Below are positions 35,899-45,046 of a stretch of 64,000 nucleotides of DNA, piece by piece (within the stretch, counting starts at the first letter, position 1; every line of letters starts with the position of its first letter). Under the pieces are notes generated by a model. It had not been told where the DNA came from. It made no database searches and was given only the letters and a program-made list of their open reading frames with translations. The DNA is from Diphasiastrum complanatum (taxonomy: Eukaryota; Streptophyta; Lycopodiopsida; Lycopodiales; Lycopodiaceae), in contig CM055096.1 in NCBI GenBank assembly GCA_029204225.1, positions 35,698,611 to 35,762,610 of the forward strand, in the 5' to 3' direction. Position numbers and translations under genes: made by a program.

Positions 35899-36581
35899 TG
35901 TAAAAATTACAGCAAATAAGGATCCTAAAACACTTGAAATGATGAGGGAAACAATAGATTATGATTTCATAAGATTAGCACAAGTTGAACCATCAAAATC
36001 CATCAAAAATCTATGCTTGAACCTCACTAAATGGCCCAAATCCTTGAAGAAGGCTTCACACGTGTGAAAGTACGGCCTCCCACAGTCTGAGTACTGTACA
36101 CCAGACCTACATTCAATCCTATAATCATTAGTAATCACAAGTACTCAAACAATTATGAACATAGAGAGCAATTGCACCATTATGAGAGAAAAGTCATGAA
36201 ATTGCTTGATTGATTTTGGTGAGATATCATCACCTATATATACATGATCCATCACGGTTTTGGGCAGGTATGAGTAGCCCTAAACCTATCCCTAATGCTA
36301 ATTTTGGTGGATCTTTCATCCCTACCAAGTTAGGGTTGGAATCTTGGAGATCCCTCAACAATGCAAAAATTACCAAAAATAGCTCCTATTTTTTCTCCCT
36401 TGTATCTAAGCATAATTTGGACTCATTCCAAAGGTTCTAACACTTAGGTCTACTTGAGAACATCCTTATGAATTGAATCCTATGCTATTTGGCACGTGTG
36501 ACAAGCCACATCATGACCATCTAACTATTTACAAGTCATATGACCAAAACTAGTCAAGCTAGAATTGTGAATTTTTAAACA
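35899..36581 (-). repeat. 3' LTR of element G
   Basis: 683 bp. On the minus strand it starts TGTTTAAAAATTC right after the PPT (complement of CTCCTCCTCAC at 36582-36592) and ends TTTTTACA. A TATATATAGG box lies near 36236 on the minus strand. The 76-codon plus-strand frame at 36210-36440 recurs in all three LTR copies and is not a gene. Confidence 0.95.
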
Positions 36582-36592
36582 CTCCTCCTCAC
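36582..36592 (-). other. Polypurine tract of element G
   Basis: GTGAGGAGGAG on the minus strand, ending exactly at the 3' LTR. It is the RNase H-resistant primer for plus-strand DNA. It overlaps no codon of the polyprotein, which stops at 36596. Confidence 0.85.
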
Positions 36593-36595
36593 TAT

Positions 36596-39500
36596 CTAGC
36601 TTGGTTCAATCATTGCTTTACTAATCACTCCAAGTGATGATCTGAACTTCATAAAAGGTGTCTTTTGAAGTGGTTTAGTAAGTAGATCAGCTACACATTC
36701 ATTGCTTGGAACATGCTCCAAAGCAATCTCCTTGGCTTGCACCATTTCTCTCACAAAGTGATGGCATATCTCAATGTGCTTAGATCTTGCATGGAAGATT
36801 GGGTTAGATGCAAGGTGTTGGGCTGATATATTGTCATTGTAGATGATTGGTGCCTCCTCTGAATCCATGATCTTTAGTTCCACCAATAATCTCTTGATCC
36901 AAAGTACCTCCTTTGTAGTGGTTGTCAAAGCTTTGTACTCGGCCTCGGTTGAAGATAGAGATATAGTTTCTTGCTTTTTTGAAAGCCATGAAACCACACC
37001 TTCTCCTATGAAAGTTGAATAGGCACTTGTTGATTTCCTATCCCTCTTGTCCCCTGCAAAATCTGAATCACTAAATGCATGAAGGTTAATCACATCTCCT
37101 CTATATAGAATCCCAAAACCCAATGTACCCGAGATGTATCTTAGAATCCTCTTAGCCTTTTTCCAATGGATATTCAATGGCTTTTGCATGGATTGGCTCA
37201 ACCTACATACACTAAAGCTCAGATCTGGTCTAGTTATAGTGATCCACATTAAGGAACCTATAAGTTGCCTAAACAAAGTGATGTCCATGAAGGATCTTTC
37301 ATCATCTTCATTTGGCACTTTTACATCTTGCTTTATTGGTGTGTCAACACTTTTGCATACTTCCATCTTAAACTTCTTCAAAAGACTTTGAGCATAGTTT
37401 ACTTGACTTATAAAGATAAAACCAGACCCTCTAAGTACTTCTATGCCTAAGATGAAGTGAAGACACCCTAGATCTACCATCTTGAACTCTAAGGATAGAT
37501 CTATCTTGATTTTTTCAATACCATCAACACTATTTCCACTAATGATGATGTCATCTACATAAATGAGTAAAAGTACAATACCAACATCATCAAACTTAAT
37601 GTAAAGAGTGGGATCATATTCACTTTGAACAAAAGAAAGTGAAATAAGATAGCAATGTAGTCTTGAATTCCAAGATCTCGAGGCTTGCTTCAAGCCATAG
37701 ATGCTTCTTTGGAGATGGCATACTTTGTTCTCCATTCCATGCTTGATGAACCCTTGTGGCTGCTCCATATAGATATCCTCTTCCAAAAAACCATTCAAGA
37801 AATCATTAGAGACATCCATTTGACATAGAATCCATCCAAAATGTGATGCAAGTGCAATGATTAGTCTTATTGTGACCATCTTGGCCACGGGTGCAAAAGT
37901 TTCCTCATAGTCTATCCCTCTCTCTTGAGCATAACCTTTTGCAACTAATCTTGCTTTATGTTTATTAACACTCCCATTTGCATTCAACTTAAGCTTGAAG
38001 ACCCACTTGCATCCTATTACATTCCTTTGAGGTCTCTCAACAAGCAACCAAGTTTCATTCTCAATCAAGGCATCATACTCATCCAACATAGCTTTATACC
38101 ATTCTTTGGAGTTCAATGCATCTTCAACATTAGACGGTTCTTCAAAACTAGATAAAGCATAAGAAGTGGATGAGATACCCTCAACTTGCTCTCCTTTGCC
38201 TTGATATGTGAGCCTTGATGGCTTCACTTTTGCGCTTGAAGATCTCCTTGGTGTGATAGGTGGGTTTGGTGCTTGCTCCTCCATGAGCTCCTCCTCAAAG
38301 CCAAGATCTTGCTCCTCAGCCATCTTCTTCTTGATTGTTGGAGCACTTGAGCCTTCTTCAAGCATATGCATATGATGTTCATCAAAGATGACATCGCTTG
38401 AAACAACAAATTTGTTCAAGGATGGGAGATAGACTTTGTAGCCCTTGCTTGAGCTTGTATATCCAAGCATGATCCCTCTTGTGGAAGATGGATCCTCCTT
38501 GGTTCTTGTTTCCAATGGCACATGCACATAACATATACACCCAAAAACTTTCAAGTGATTAAGATTGGGTTTCTTTCCATACAACATCTCATAAGGAGTT
38601 TTGCCTTCAATTGCTTTGCAAGACACCCTATTCATCAAGTAGTTTGCACATACAAGAGACTCACCCCAAAAGGATTTGGGCAAACAAGCATCTAATCTTA
38701 AAGCCTTAGAACATTCACATAATGTTCTATTCCTTCTTTCAGCAACTCCATTTTGTTGAGGAGTGTAAGGACAAGAAGTCTCTTTCTTGATCCCTTCCTC
38801 CTCACAAAAGGCCTTGAACTCATTGGAGATGAATTCTCCACCATTGTCACTTCTAAGAATCTTGATGCTATGATTATGATGCTTTTCCACAAACAACTTG
38901 AAATTTACAAAAGTATCAAATACTTGAGACTTGAAGGAAAGTAAGAACACCCAACAATATCTTGAGTAGTCATCAATGAAGGTTAAAAACATGGATGAAC
39001 CTCCATTAGATTTGGTGCTAGCAATGTGCACATCCGAGTGTATGAGTTCAAGAGGATGAGATGACTTTGTGATGGAGTTAGGAAACACCTTCTTATGTGC
39101 CTTGGATAAGGCACAAGCTTCACAAACCTTGTCTTCCTTCCCAATATACCTTGGTAGGCCTAAAGCATACTCCTCCTTGATCATAGCCTCCATGGAACCC
39201 GAGTTGACATGTCCAAGTCTTTTGTGCCATAAAGTAAAGGTAGATATCTTGCTCTTCTTGGCCAACATGACAACATTAGTATCCACAAATGCATCCAGCT
39301 TATAAAGTTTGCCAAGTCTAGTGCCCTTAGCCACTATCTTACCCTTCTTCTTGATGAAACATTCATTTGAAGCAAAGTCAACATTGAAACCATTGTCTAC
39401 CATTTGGCCAACACTTAGTAGATTCTTTGTTATTGTAGGAATGTACAAAACACCTTCTATGTTGATCTTTTTGGAAGATCCTAAGCAAAGGGGAATGCTA

Positions 39501-40564
39501 CCAACTCCTTCAATATTACAAGCTTCATCATTTGCTGTATAGATAGACTTTATAGGTCCATCATAAGATAAGAGAGAAGAGAAAAACTCCCTTTTACTAG
39601 TCATGTGTGAACTAGCACCCGAGTCAATCCACCAAGGATCTTCTCCTTTGAAGCTTGTTGAAGAAAATATGGACATCATGAGAGAGTCCCCATGTGAACT
39701 CTCCTCCTCCTCCTCTTTGCTCATGTTGGCTTGGCTTTGATCTTGCTTCCTCTTGAAGCATTCCGAGGCATAATGCCCCATCTTGCTACAATAGTAGCAC
39801 TTCACCTTTGATTTGTCCTTCTTGACTTTGGTGGTTGATGGAGATGCCTTTGGGGGTCCTTCTTGATCCTCAAGCTTTGTAGACTTCTTGAATGTTGATC
39901 CTTTGCCTTTGGACTTGCCTTTGCCTTTGGTGAAGAGAGCTTGGTCATCTCCACCTTGGATGGAAAGCCTATCCATCCTCTCTTGCATTTGGCTCCTTCT
40001 TGATTCCTCGGCCATGAGTGTGCCTTGGAGTTCTTCAAGTATGGGTAGCTTACCCATAATTGCATATCCCTGAACCAAATTGTCAAATTCAAAGCTTAGT
40101 CCATTCAATATGAGTTGAACAAGCTCTTCATCCTTGATAGGGTCACCTATAAAGGCTAGCTCTTTGTTCAATTCCTTTACTCTTAGGACAAAAGTATGTG
40201 CACTCTCTCCTTTCTTTTGATAGCTTCTATAGATTTGATTCTTCAAATCTAACATTATAGTTTGGTTCTTGGATTCATAGACCTTTTGCAAAGTCTCCCA
40301 AGCATCTTGAGCTGAAGTGCAATCTCCTACCTCTCTTAAGAGTTCATTTGCAACATTCATTTTTATGCAATGTAGTGCAACATTGCACCTCTTGATGTAT
40401 TTGGCTTTTTCTTGAGGATGAATAGGTTCACCCTCCTTACCATTTACAATTTCCATCAGATCTTTCATGATCATGATAGATTCCATTCTAACTTTCCATA
40501 TGGAATAGTTAGTTTTGTTGAGCCTTTCATTAGTATCCAAAAGATATGCATTTATAGATGCCAT
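36596..40564 (-). CDS. Copia gag-pol polyprotein of element G
   Basis: 1322 residues in one frame. Gag (UBN2-type) covers about residues 1-230. The zinc knuckle is C256, C259, H264, C269. Aspartic protease has DSGASS at 314-319. The pre-integrase zinc site is H447, H452, C481, C484. The integrase core has D511, D573 and E609. Reverse transcriptase spans about 840-1080 with YVDD at 1002-1005. RNase H runs from about 1160 (SDSDFAG, STEAEY, YNDN). The products assemble virus-like particles, copy the RNA and insert the DNA. Two oddities: motif A of the reverse transcriptase reads DVSNDFL, with Asp where copia proteins usually have Ala; and gag and pol share one frame, as is normal for copia. Related to F, which is broken. 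Confidence 0.95.
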   Translation of the reverse strand: MASINAYLLDTNERLNKTNYSIWKVRMESIMIMKDLMEIVNGKEGEPIHPQEKAKYIKRCNVALHCIKMNVANELLREVGDCTSAQDAWETLQKVYESKNQTIMLDLKNQIYRSYQKKGESAHTFVLRVKELNKELAFIGDPIKDEELVQLILNGLSFEFDNLVQGYAIMGKLPILEELQGTLMAEESRRSQMQERMDRLSIQGGDDQALFTKGKGKSKGKGSTFKKSTKLEDQEGPPKASPSTTKVKKDKSKVKCYYCSKMGHYASECFKRKQDQSQANMSKEEEEESSHGDSLMMSIFSSTSFKGEDPWWIDSGASSHMTSKREFFSSLLSYDGPIKSIYTANDEACNIEGVGSIPLCLGSSKKINIEGVLYIPTITKNLLSVGQMVDNGFNVDFASNECFIKKKGKIVAKGTRLGKLYKLDAFVDTNVVMLAKKSKISTFTLWHKRLGHVNSGSMEAMIKEEYALGLPRYIGKEDKVCEACALSKAHKKVFPNSITKSSHPLELIHSDVHIASTKSNGGSSMFLTFIDDYSRYCWVFLLSFKSQVFDTFVNFKLFVEKHHNHSIKILRSDNGGEFISNEFKAFCEEEGIKKETSCPYTPQQNGVAERRNRTLCECSKALRLDACLPKSFWGESLVCANYLMNRVSCKAIEGKTPYEMLYGKKPNLNHLKVFGCICYVHVPLETRTKEDPSSTRGIMLGYTSSSKGYKVYLPSLNKFVVSSDVIFDEHHMHMLEEGSSAPTIKKKMAEEQDLGFEEELMEEQAPNPPITPRRSSSAKVKPSRLTYQGKGEQVEGISSTSYALSSFEEPSNVEDALNSKEWYKAMLDEYDALIENETWLLVERPQRNVIGCKWVFKLKLNANGSVNKHKARLVAKGYAQERGIDYEETFAPVAKMVTIRLIIALASHFGWILCQMDVSNDFLNGFLEEDIYMEQPQGFIKHGMENKVCHLQRSIYGLKQASRSWNSRLHCYLISLSFVQSEYDPTLYIKFDDVGIVLLLIYVDDIIISGNSVDGIEKIKIDLSLEFKMVDLGCLHFILGIEVLRGSGFIFISQVNYAQSLLKKFKMEVCKSVDTPIKQDVKVPNEDDERSFMDITLFRQLIGSLMWITITRPDLSFSVCRLSQSMQKPLNIHWKKAKRILRYISGTLGFGILYRGDVINLHAFSDSDFAGDKRDRKSTSAYSTFIGEGVVSWLSKKQETISLSSTEAEYKALTTTTKEVLWIKRLLVELKIMDSEEAPIIYNDNISAQHLASNPIFHARSKHIEICHHFVREMVQAKEIALEHVPSNECVADLLTKPLQKTPFMKFRSSLGVISKAMIEPS

Positions 40565-41356
40565 CTAGTCTCCTAATCAAGGACTTGACACAAATGAAGG
40601 TTACTTCTATTGATTTGATTGAAGGTCTACCTTATCCCACTTCTTAGGGACCTGAAAAGATCAGTAATAGACTTCCTATAAAGATCTAAGAATGATCTCT
40701 AACAAAATCAAATCATAGAATACTAGAAACAATGCACTTGCTTGATTGAAGTAGACAATACTAGTAGAATTGCCCCTCTTTCTATAAAGAACATTAAAGC
40801 TTCCAAATGATCTGATCAAGAGTGAATTTCAGCAACCTAATATACTTCCAAAATCACTTGTAAAAGATCTAAATGGAACTTAATGAGGATGCAACACAAT
40901 CTACTATCCAATCACAAGCAAAAAATGATCAAAATTGATGAAAAATTGATCTAATTTGGTGCATAAGTCAAGCAATGGTTGGACTGAACCTAAATCACTT
41001 TAGGAGGTGCCTACTACACCTTAGAACAGCCTTGAAGAGTCCCCAAAACTCTGATCTTCCCTCTCCTTGAATGCTAGAAAGCCTTCTCTATGAAATCACC
41101 TCCAAAACTCGCTTAGAAATCAATGCTTGGAGCAAGCAAAACTTGCTATCTTGGTAATGTGAATTGAATTCAACTTTGCCTCTGGTTTTAGACACCTAAA
41201 CACCTGCAAATGAAGTCACACAACACCAATCTCCAATGTATTTGACTCACTTTGAGTTCTAGAATCAATACTAGAGATCCAATCTACACAAGATTTAGAT
41301 CAAAAATTGTGATCAAATTGAATGCAAACCAAGGATTTAGCTCATTTCAGCCTTTA
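40565..41356 (-). other. Untranslated leader of element G
   Basis: About 790 bp between primer-binding site and gag ATG with no long frame. It would carry packaging signals in the element RNA; none can be identified by eye. Confidence 0.7.
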
Positions 41357-41369
41357 GGCTCTGATACCA
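41357..41369 (-). promoter_or_regulatory. Primer-binding site of element G
   Basis: GGCTCTGATACCA on the plus strand is the inverse of TGGTATCAGAGCC. It abuts the 5' LTR and matches the 3' end of plant initiator tRNA-Met. Confidence 0.93.
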
Positions 41370-42051
41370 TGTAAAAATTACAGCAAATAAGGATCCTAAA
41401 ACACTTGAAATGATGAGGGAAACAATAGATTATGATTTCATAAGATTAGCACAAGTTGAACCATCAAAATCCATCAAAAATCTATGCTTGAACCTCACTA
41501 AATGGCCCAAATCCTTGAAGAAGGCTTCACACGTGTGAAAGTACGGCCTCCCACAGTCTGAGTACTGTACACCAGACCTACATTCAATCCTATAATCATT
41601 AGTAATCACAAGTACTCAAACAATTATGAACATAGAGAGCAATTGCACCATTATGAGAGAAAAATCATGAAATTGCTTGATTGATTTTGGTGAGATATCA
41701 TCACCTATATATACATGATCCATCACGGTTTTGGGCAGGTATGAGTAGCCCTAAACCTATCCCTAATGCTAATTTTGGTGGATCTTTCATCCCTACCAAG
41801 TTAGGGTTGGAATCTTGGAGATCCCTCAACAATGCAAAAATTACCAAAAATAGCTCCTATTTTTTTTCCCTTGTATCTAAGCATAATTTGGACTCATTCC
41901 AAAGGTTCTAACACTTAGGTCTACTTGAGAACATCCTTATGAATGGAATCCTATGCTATTTGGCACGTGTGACAAGCCACATCATGACCATCTAACTATT
42001 TACAAGTCATATGACCAAAACTAGTCAAGATAGAATTGTGAATTTTTAACA
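41370..42051 (-). repeat. 5' LTR of element G
   Basis: 682 bp, TGTAAAAATT to TTTTTAACA on the plus strand. A minus-strand TATATATAGG near 41705 probably directs transcription of the element. Followed by the right target-site copy AGGTC. Confidence 0.95.
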
Positions 42052-42420
42052 AGGTCAGGCGTCGGATGTAGGCGCATTGGATGTAACTCATAGGTTGAAA
42101 TGGGTCGTCGGATCTAAATGTCGGTTTTGATCGTCGTATGTGAATTTGTAGTCTAATCGTCAGATCTAAAGATGGTCGTCAGATGTAAATTTGTCGAATC
42201 TAATCGTCGAATTTGAACGTTGGATGCAGGTTATCATGAAAACATCGTCGGATGTAAAGTTATTTTGTCGGATGCAATCGGATGTAGTCATCAAACATAC
42301 CGTTGGATGTGACGTCAGCTATGGTATCGAATATAGGTTGTCGGATGTGATGTTGGATGTGCTTTTGAACCTATTGTCGGTTGTACTTGTCGTATATAAA
42401 ACTTGGAGTATTTTTTGAAT
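42052..42420. repeat. Degenerate TCGGATGTAA array, right part
   Basis: About fifteen variants of TCGGATGTAA occur (for example 42062, 42101, 42252, 42274, 42345), often preceded by CG or TTG. This continues the array broken by element G at 35898. The two halves together span roughly 660 bp of motif-rich sequence. Confidence 0.75.
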
Positions 42421-42639
42421 TTTGTTGTATTCAGGGAAAAACTTGGATAGATATATACATAGAAAAACACTGTAAAAAAAGTAATTGAGGATATAATATA
42501 CAGGATGGTGGATTAGGTAAAAACTTGAAAGTAAAAACTGACAAAAATGGAAGGTAAAAATATCCCATAAGTACATTTTACACAAGACTTACCGTAAAGG
42601 TATCCTCATAGTACTTTTGTAATCGGCTACCATTTACCA

Positions 42640-43022
42640 CTGTATCTAGGAGTATGCCTCATCTACAGAATCTGAATACATTGCAGTCTCTCAAGCTACT
42701 AAAGATACAATTTGGTTGAGAAATTTATTGTCTGGTATTGGTCTCAGACAATCTACTCCAACAATGATTCAATGCAACAATCAGAGTGATATTGCATAAT
42801 CGATCAGTCCTAGATTTCACTCTAGGAACAAGCACATCGAGATTAAGTACCACTATATCAGGAGCAATATACTCAACAAGGAGGTAAGTCTGAAATTTTG
42901 CAGAATCCAGTACATGGTAGCTAATATATTTACAATAGAGTTAAATCAGGAAGCACACAAGAATTTTTGTTCTATCTTGAATTTGAAAATCAAGGCGTTC
43001 AAGGATCCAGATTAAGGGGGGG
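42640..43022 (+). pseudogene. Copia copy N: RNase H C-terminus and PPT
   Basis: Plus-strand RNase H end (STESEYIAVSQ-type start, IQCNNQSDIA, FHSRNKHIEIKYHYIR, then LNLKIKAFKDPD and TAA) with one in-frame TAA near 42798. Directly followed by the PPT AAGGGGGGG (43014-43022) and an LTR. Closest in the window to copy C, but in opposite orientation. Everything upstream of RNase H is missing. Confidence 0.88.
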
Positions 43023-43962
43023 TGTTGGATTTATATCCTCTCCATCCCTATCTCTCTGCTAATCTAGATCCATTCACTAGCTATTGTAAATACTTTTACA
43101 GTCGCATACTATGCAGAAATACACTTGTTTTCTGACAATCTGCAGAATTACAAATGAATCGGTGATAGTGTTCTAACGACTCAATTGACATTGACTATTT
43201 GGCCACCACTCGACTATTCGTCCATTATGTGTCACTATCAACTCTAAAAGACGACTCAAACAATCGGCGGGTCATCAGTACCTTCATTACGACCGGACAG
43301 AATCAAATATCATCTGAAGGCGACTGCCAACAACGCGTAGTGCCTTAATCCTAATTGTAAAGTACAGATTAACTATTTTTTTAATTAGTTAGCCATATAT
43401 TTATAGCCAGGGACTTATCAGTTGGTTCGGCAGAGCTCTATAGACAAGAAGTTAAGCTCCATAGACATTGAATCAGCTCAATCGTGTACCAAGTCGATCA
43501 TTCGAGCATCCGGAGCGCAATTGTTTTGTTCTTTCTCTCTGTTATTGCAGAGTATTGATCCAGGAAGAACGACTCTGTCTGCATTTAGACTGTGTTTTCT
43601 TCACGACTAAATAATCAATGTTCCAATAATCTAGGTCGTGTAATCATTCCTTGCTACCAGATGAATTTGTTCATAGATTAAACTATTTTGTATGACTAAT
43701 AGCATACGTCAATTTGTCACTCTAGTCTCCGCACCTAATACGCTTCCGCAAAGCTAAATCTAAAACTAAGATAATTCGTGCATGGCTATGGAATCGATCG
43801 TGTCGATCCAGCGACTTCGAAGATGTGATCAAGTAGGGCAGACTTCAATTTGTCGAAGTCGGGGTCTGAATCCGATATACATAGTTGCATGCACCGACGA
43901 TTCCACGCGCGCCCGCCGCTCTTCCCTTGCGTCGCGTTGTTGCGATATACCGAATCCCAACA
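43023..43962 (+). repeat. 3' LTR of copia copy N
   Basis: 940 bp, TGTTGGATTTAT at the PPT to CGAATCCCAACA. A TATTTATAG box lies near 43395. Several short frames inside are not genes. It ends 1.08 kb upstream of the PPR gene and points toward it. Confidence 0.85.
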
Positions 43963-45046
43963 TAAATTATCCTCAATGGTACTACTCTCACAAACAACTG
44001 CTTTCACATGAGAGCGGTTTCAAGTTTTCAAATCATGACTTGCCATGTGGTTGGAACGTTCAAGAAATGAGATGTGACGAAAGATATCTCATAAGTAAAA
44101 TAGCCACCTATATGTTCTTATGAATTTGCCTTCCACAATTCAAACCATGATTTCTAGGCTCCATCTAGATCACTTGTATGACCTAAAATGTGAGAGCTTT
44201 GTGCTCATTGGCCTGATCCAAATGCATCTGAGTTCCTAGAGGCAATAGGGGTTGCCCTCCAAGGAGGAAGGCCCTTTTTCTACCCCTCCCATTCTCTATT
44301 TGTCTATTTGGGACAGGGGATCTGGAGCCAAAGGCTGAATTGCGATCCAAGCTTCAGCAGTGGATCGTCGCCGCTACTTACTTCGCATTTCAGCGTATCC
44401 GTATGTGCAGAGAGACTCTCTTGAGCTTAGAATGCTTCCATGGGGAGGAGTTACAATTCATCCGTCTGAGGTAGGAATGCTCTGGTCAGAGTTTTATTCC
44501 AGTTTATTCTGAAAAATCAGGACGGATATATGATGATGAATTTGGTTTCGAATCATCAATTTTAAAACGCCTTCGAATTGGAAAGTTATTTGTGCTTTGC
44601 TGGATGATATATTGTTGTTGCCTTGGCATCTCCACATTTCATGACTGTTACTATATCGCAACTCTTTTTAGGCTGTAGACTGTCAAAAGGGAGCTGATTC
44701 GTCATTAGCAAATGTTCTTTGCTTGTTTGTCTGCAAGCTGCGATGTAGAGATTCTTAATGGCAATCAATAGAAATCATAGATGCTGGGTCTCTTTGCGTG
44801 TCATACTTGGACTATCTAAGTAGTGCAAGCTTTATTTTCAATGAAGCAGCCAGAAAGCCATGATGCTTGCTGTTTATTTGAAACCCTAGACGTGAGTTAT
44901 TGACTTCATTTTTGTTCTTGATTTCTGAAGGGGTTACGATCGGACAAAGATGAAAAACAAGACCCCTACCTCTTGTACTTTTGCCAACGTCATCTTATTT
45001 ATTCATTACTTTGAAAATTACGACCATTTAGCAAAGAGGTATTACT
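43963..45046 (+). other. Upstream region of the PPR gene
   Basis: No separate gene. GC content rises at 44.25-44.48 kb, which may be a transcribed 5' leader. GAGGTAGGAATG near 44470 and TTTCTGAAGG near 44930 could be the donor and acceptor of a leader intron, but no transcript evidence is available. Confidence 0.35.

Larger units (their letters stand above)
35899..42051 (-). mobile_element. Complete Ty1/copia element G
   Basis: 6153 bp with LTRs at 35899-36581 and 41370-42051, target-site duplication AGGTC at 35894-35898 and 42052-42056, a PPT, a tRNA-Met primer-binding site and one uninterrupted polyprotein frame. The two LTRs differ at four substitutions and one 1-nt indel by my reading, which implies a recent insertion. 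It lies inside the TCGGATGTAA array. Another copy of its LTR stands alone in copy D. It is the only element here with all parts of an autonomous copia element. Confidence 0.97.

Noticed and set aside
36210-36440. 76-codon frame repeated three times (also 23478 and 41681)
   Set aside because: It lies inside the G-family LTRs and overlaps their promoter. Its conservation is explained by LTR identity.
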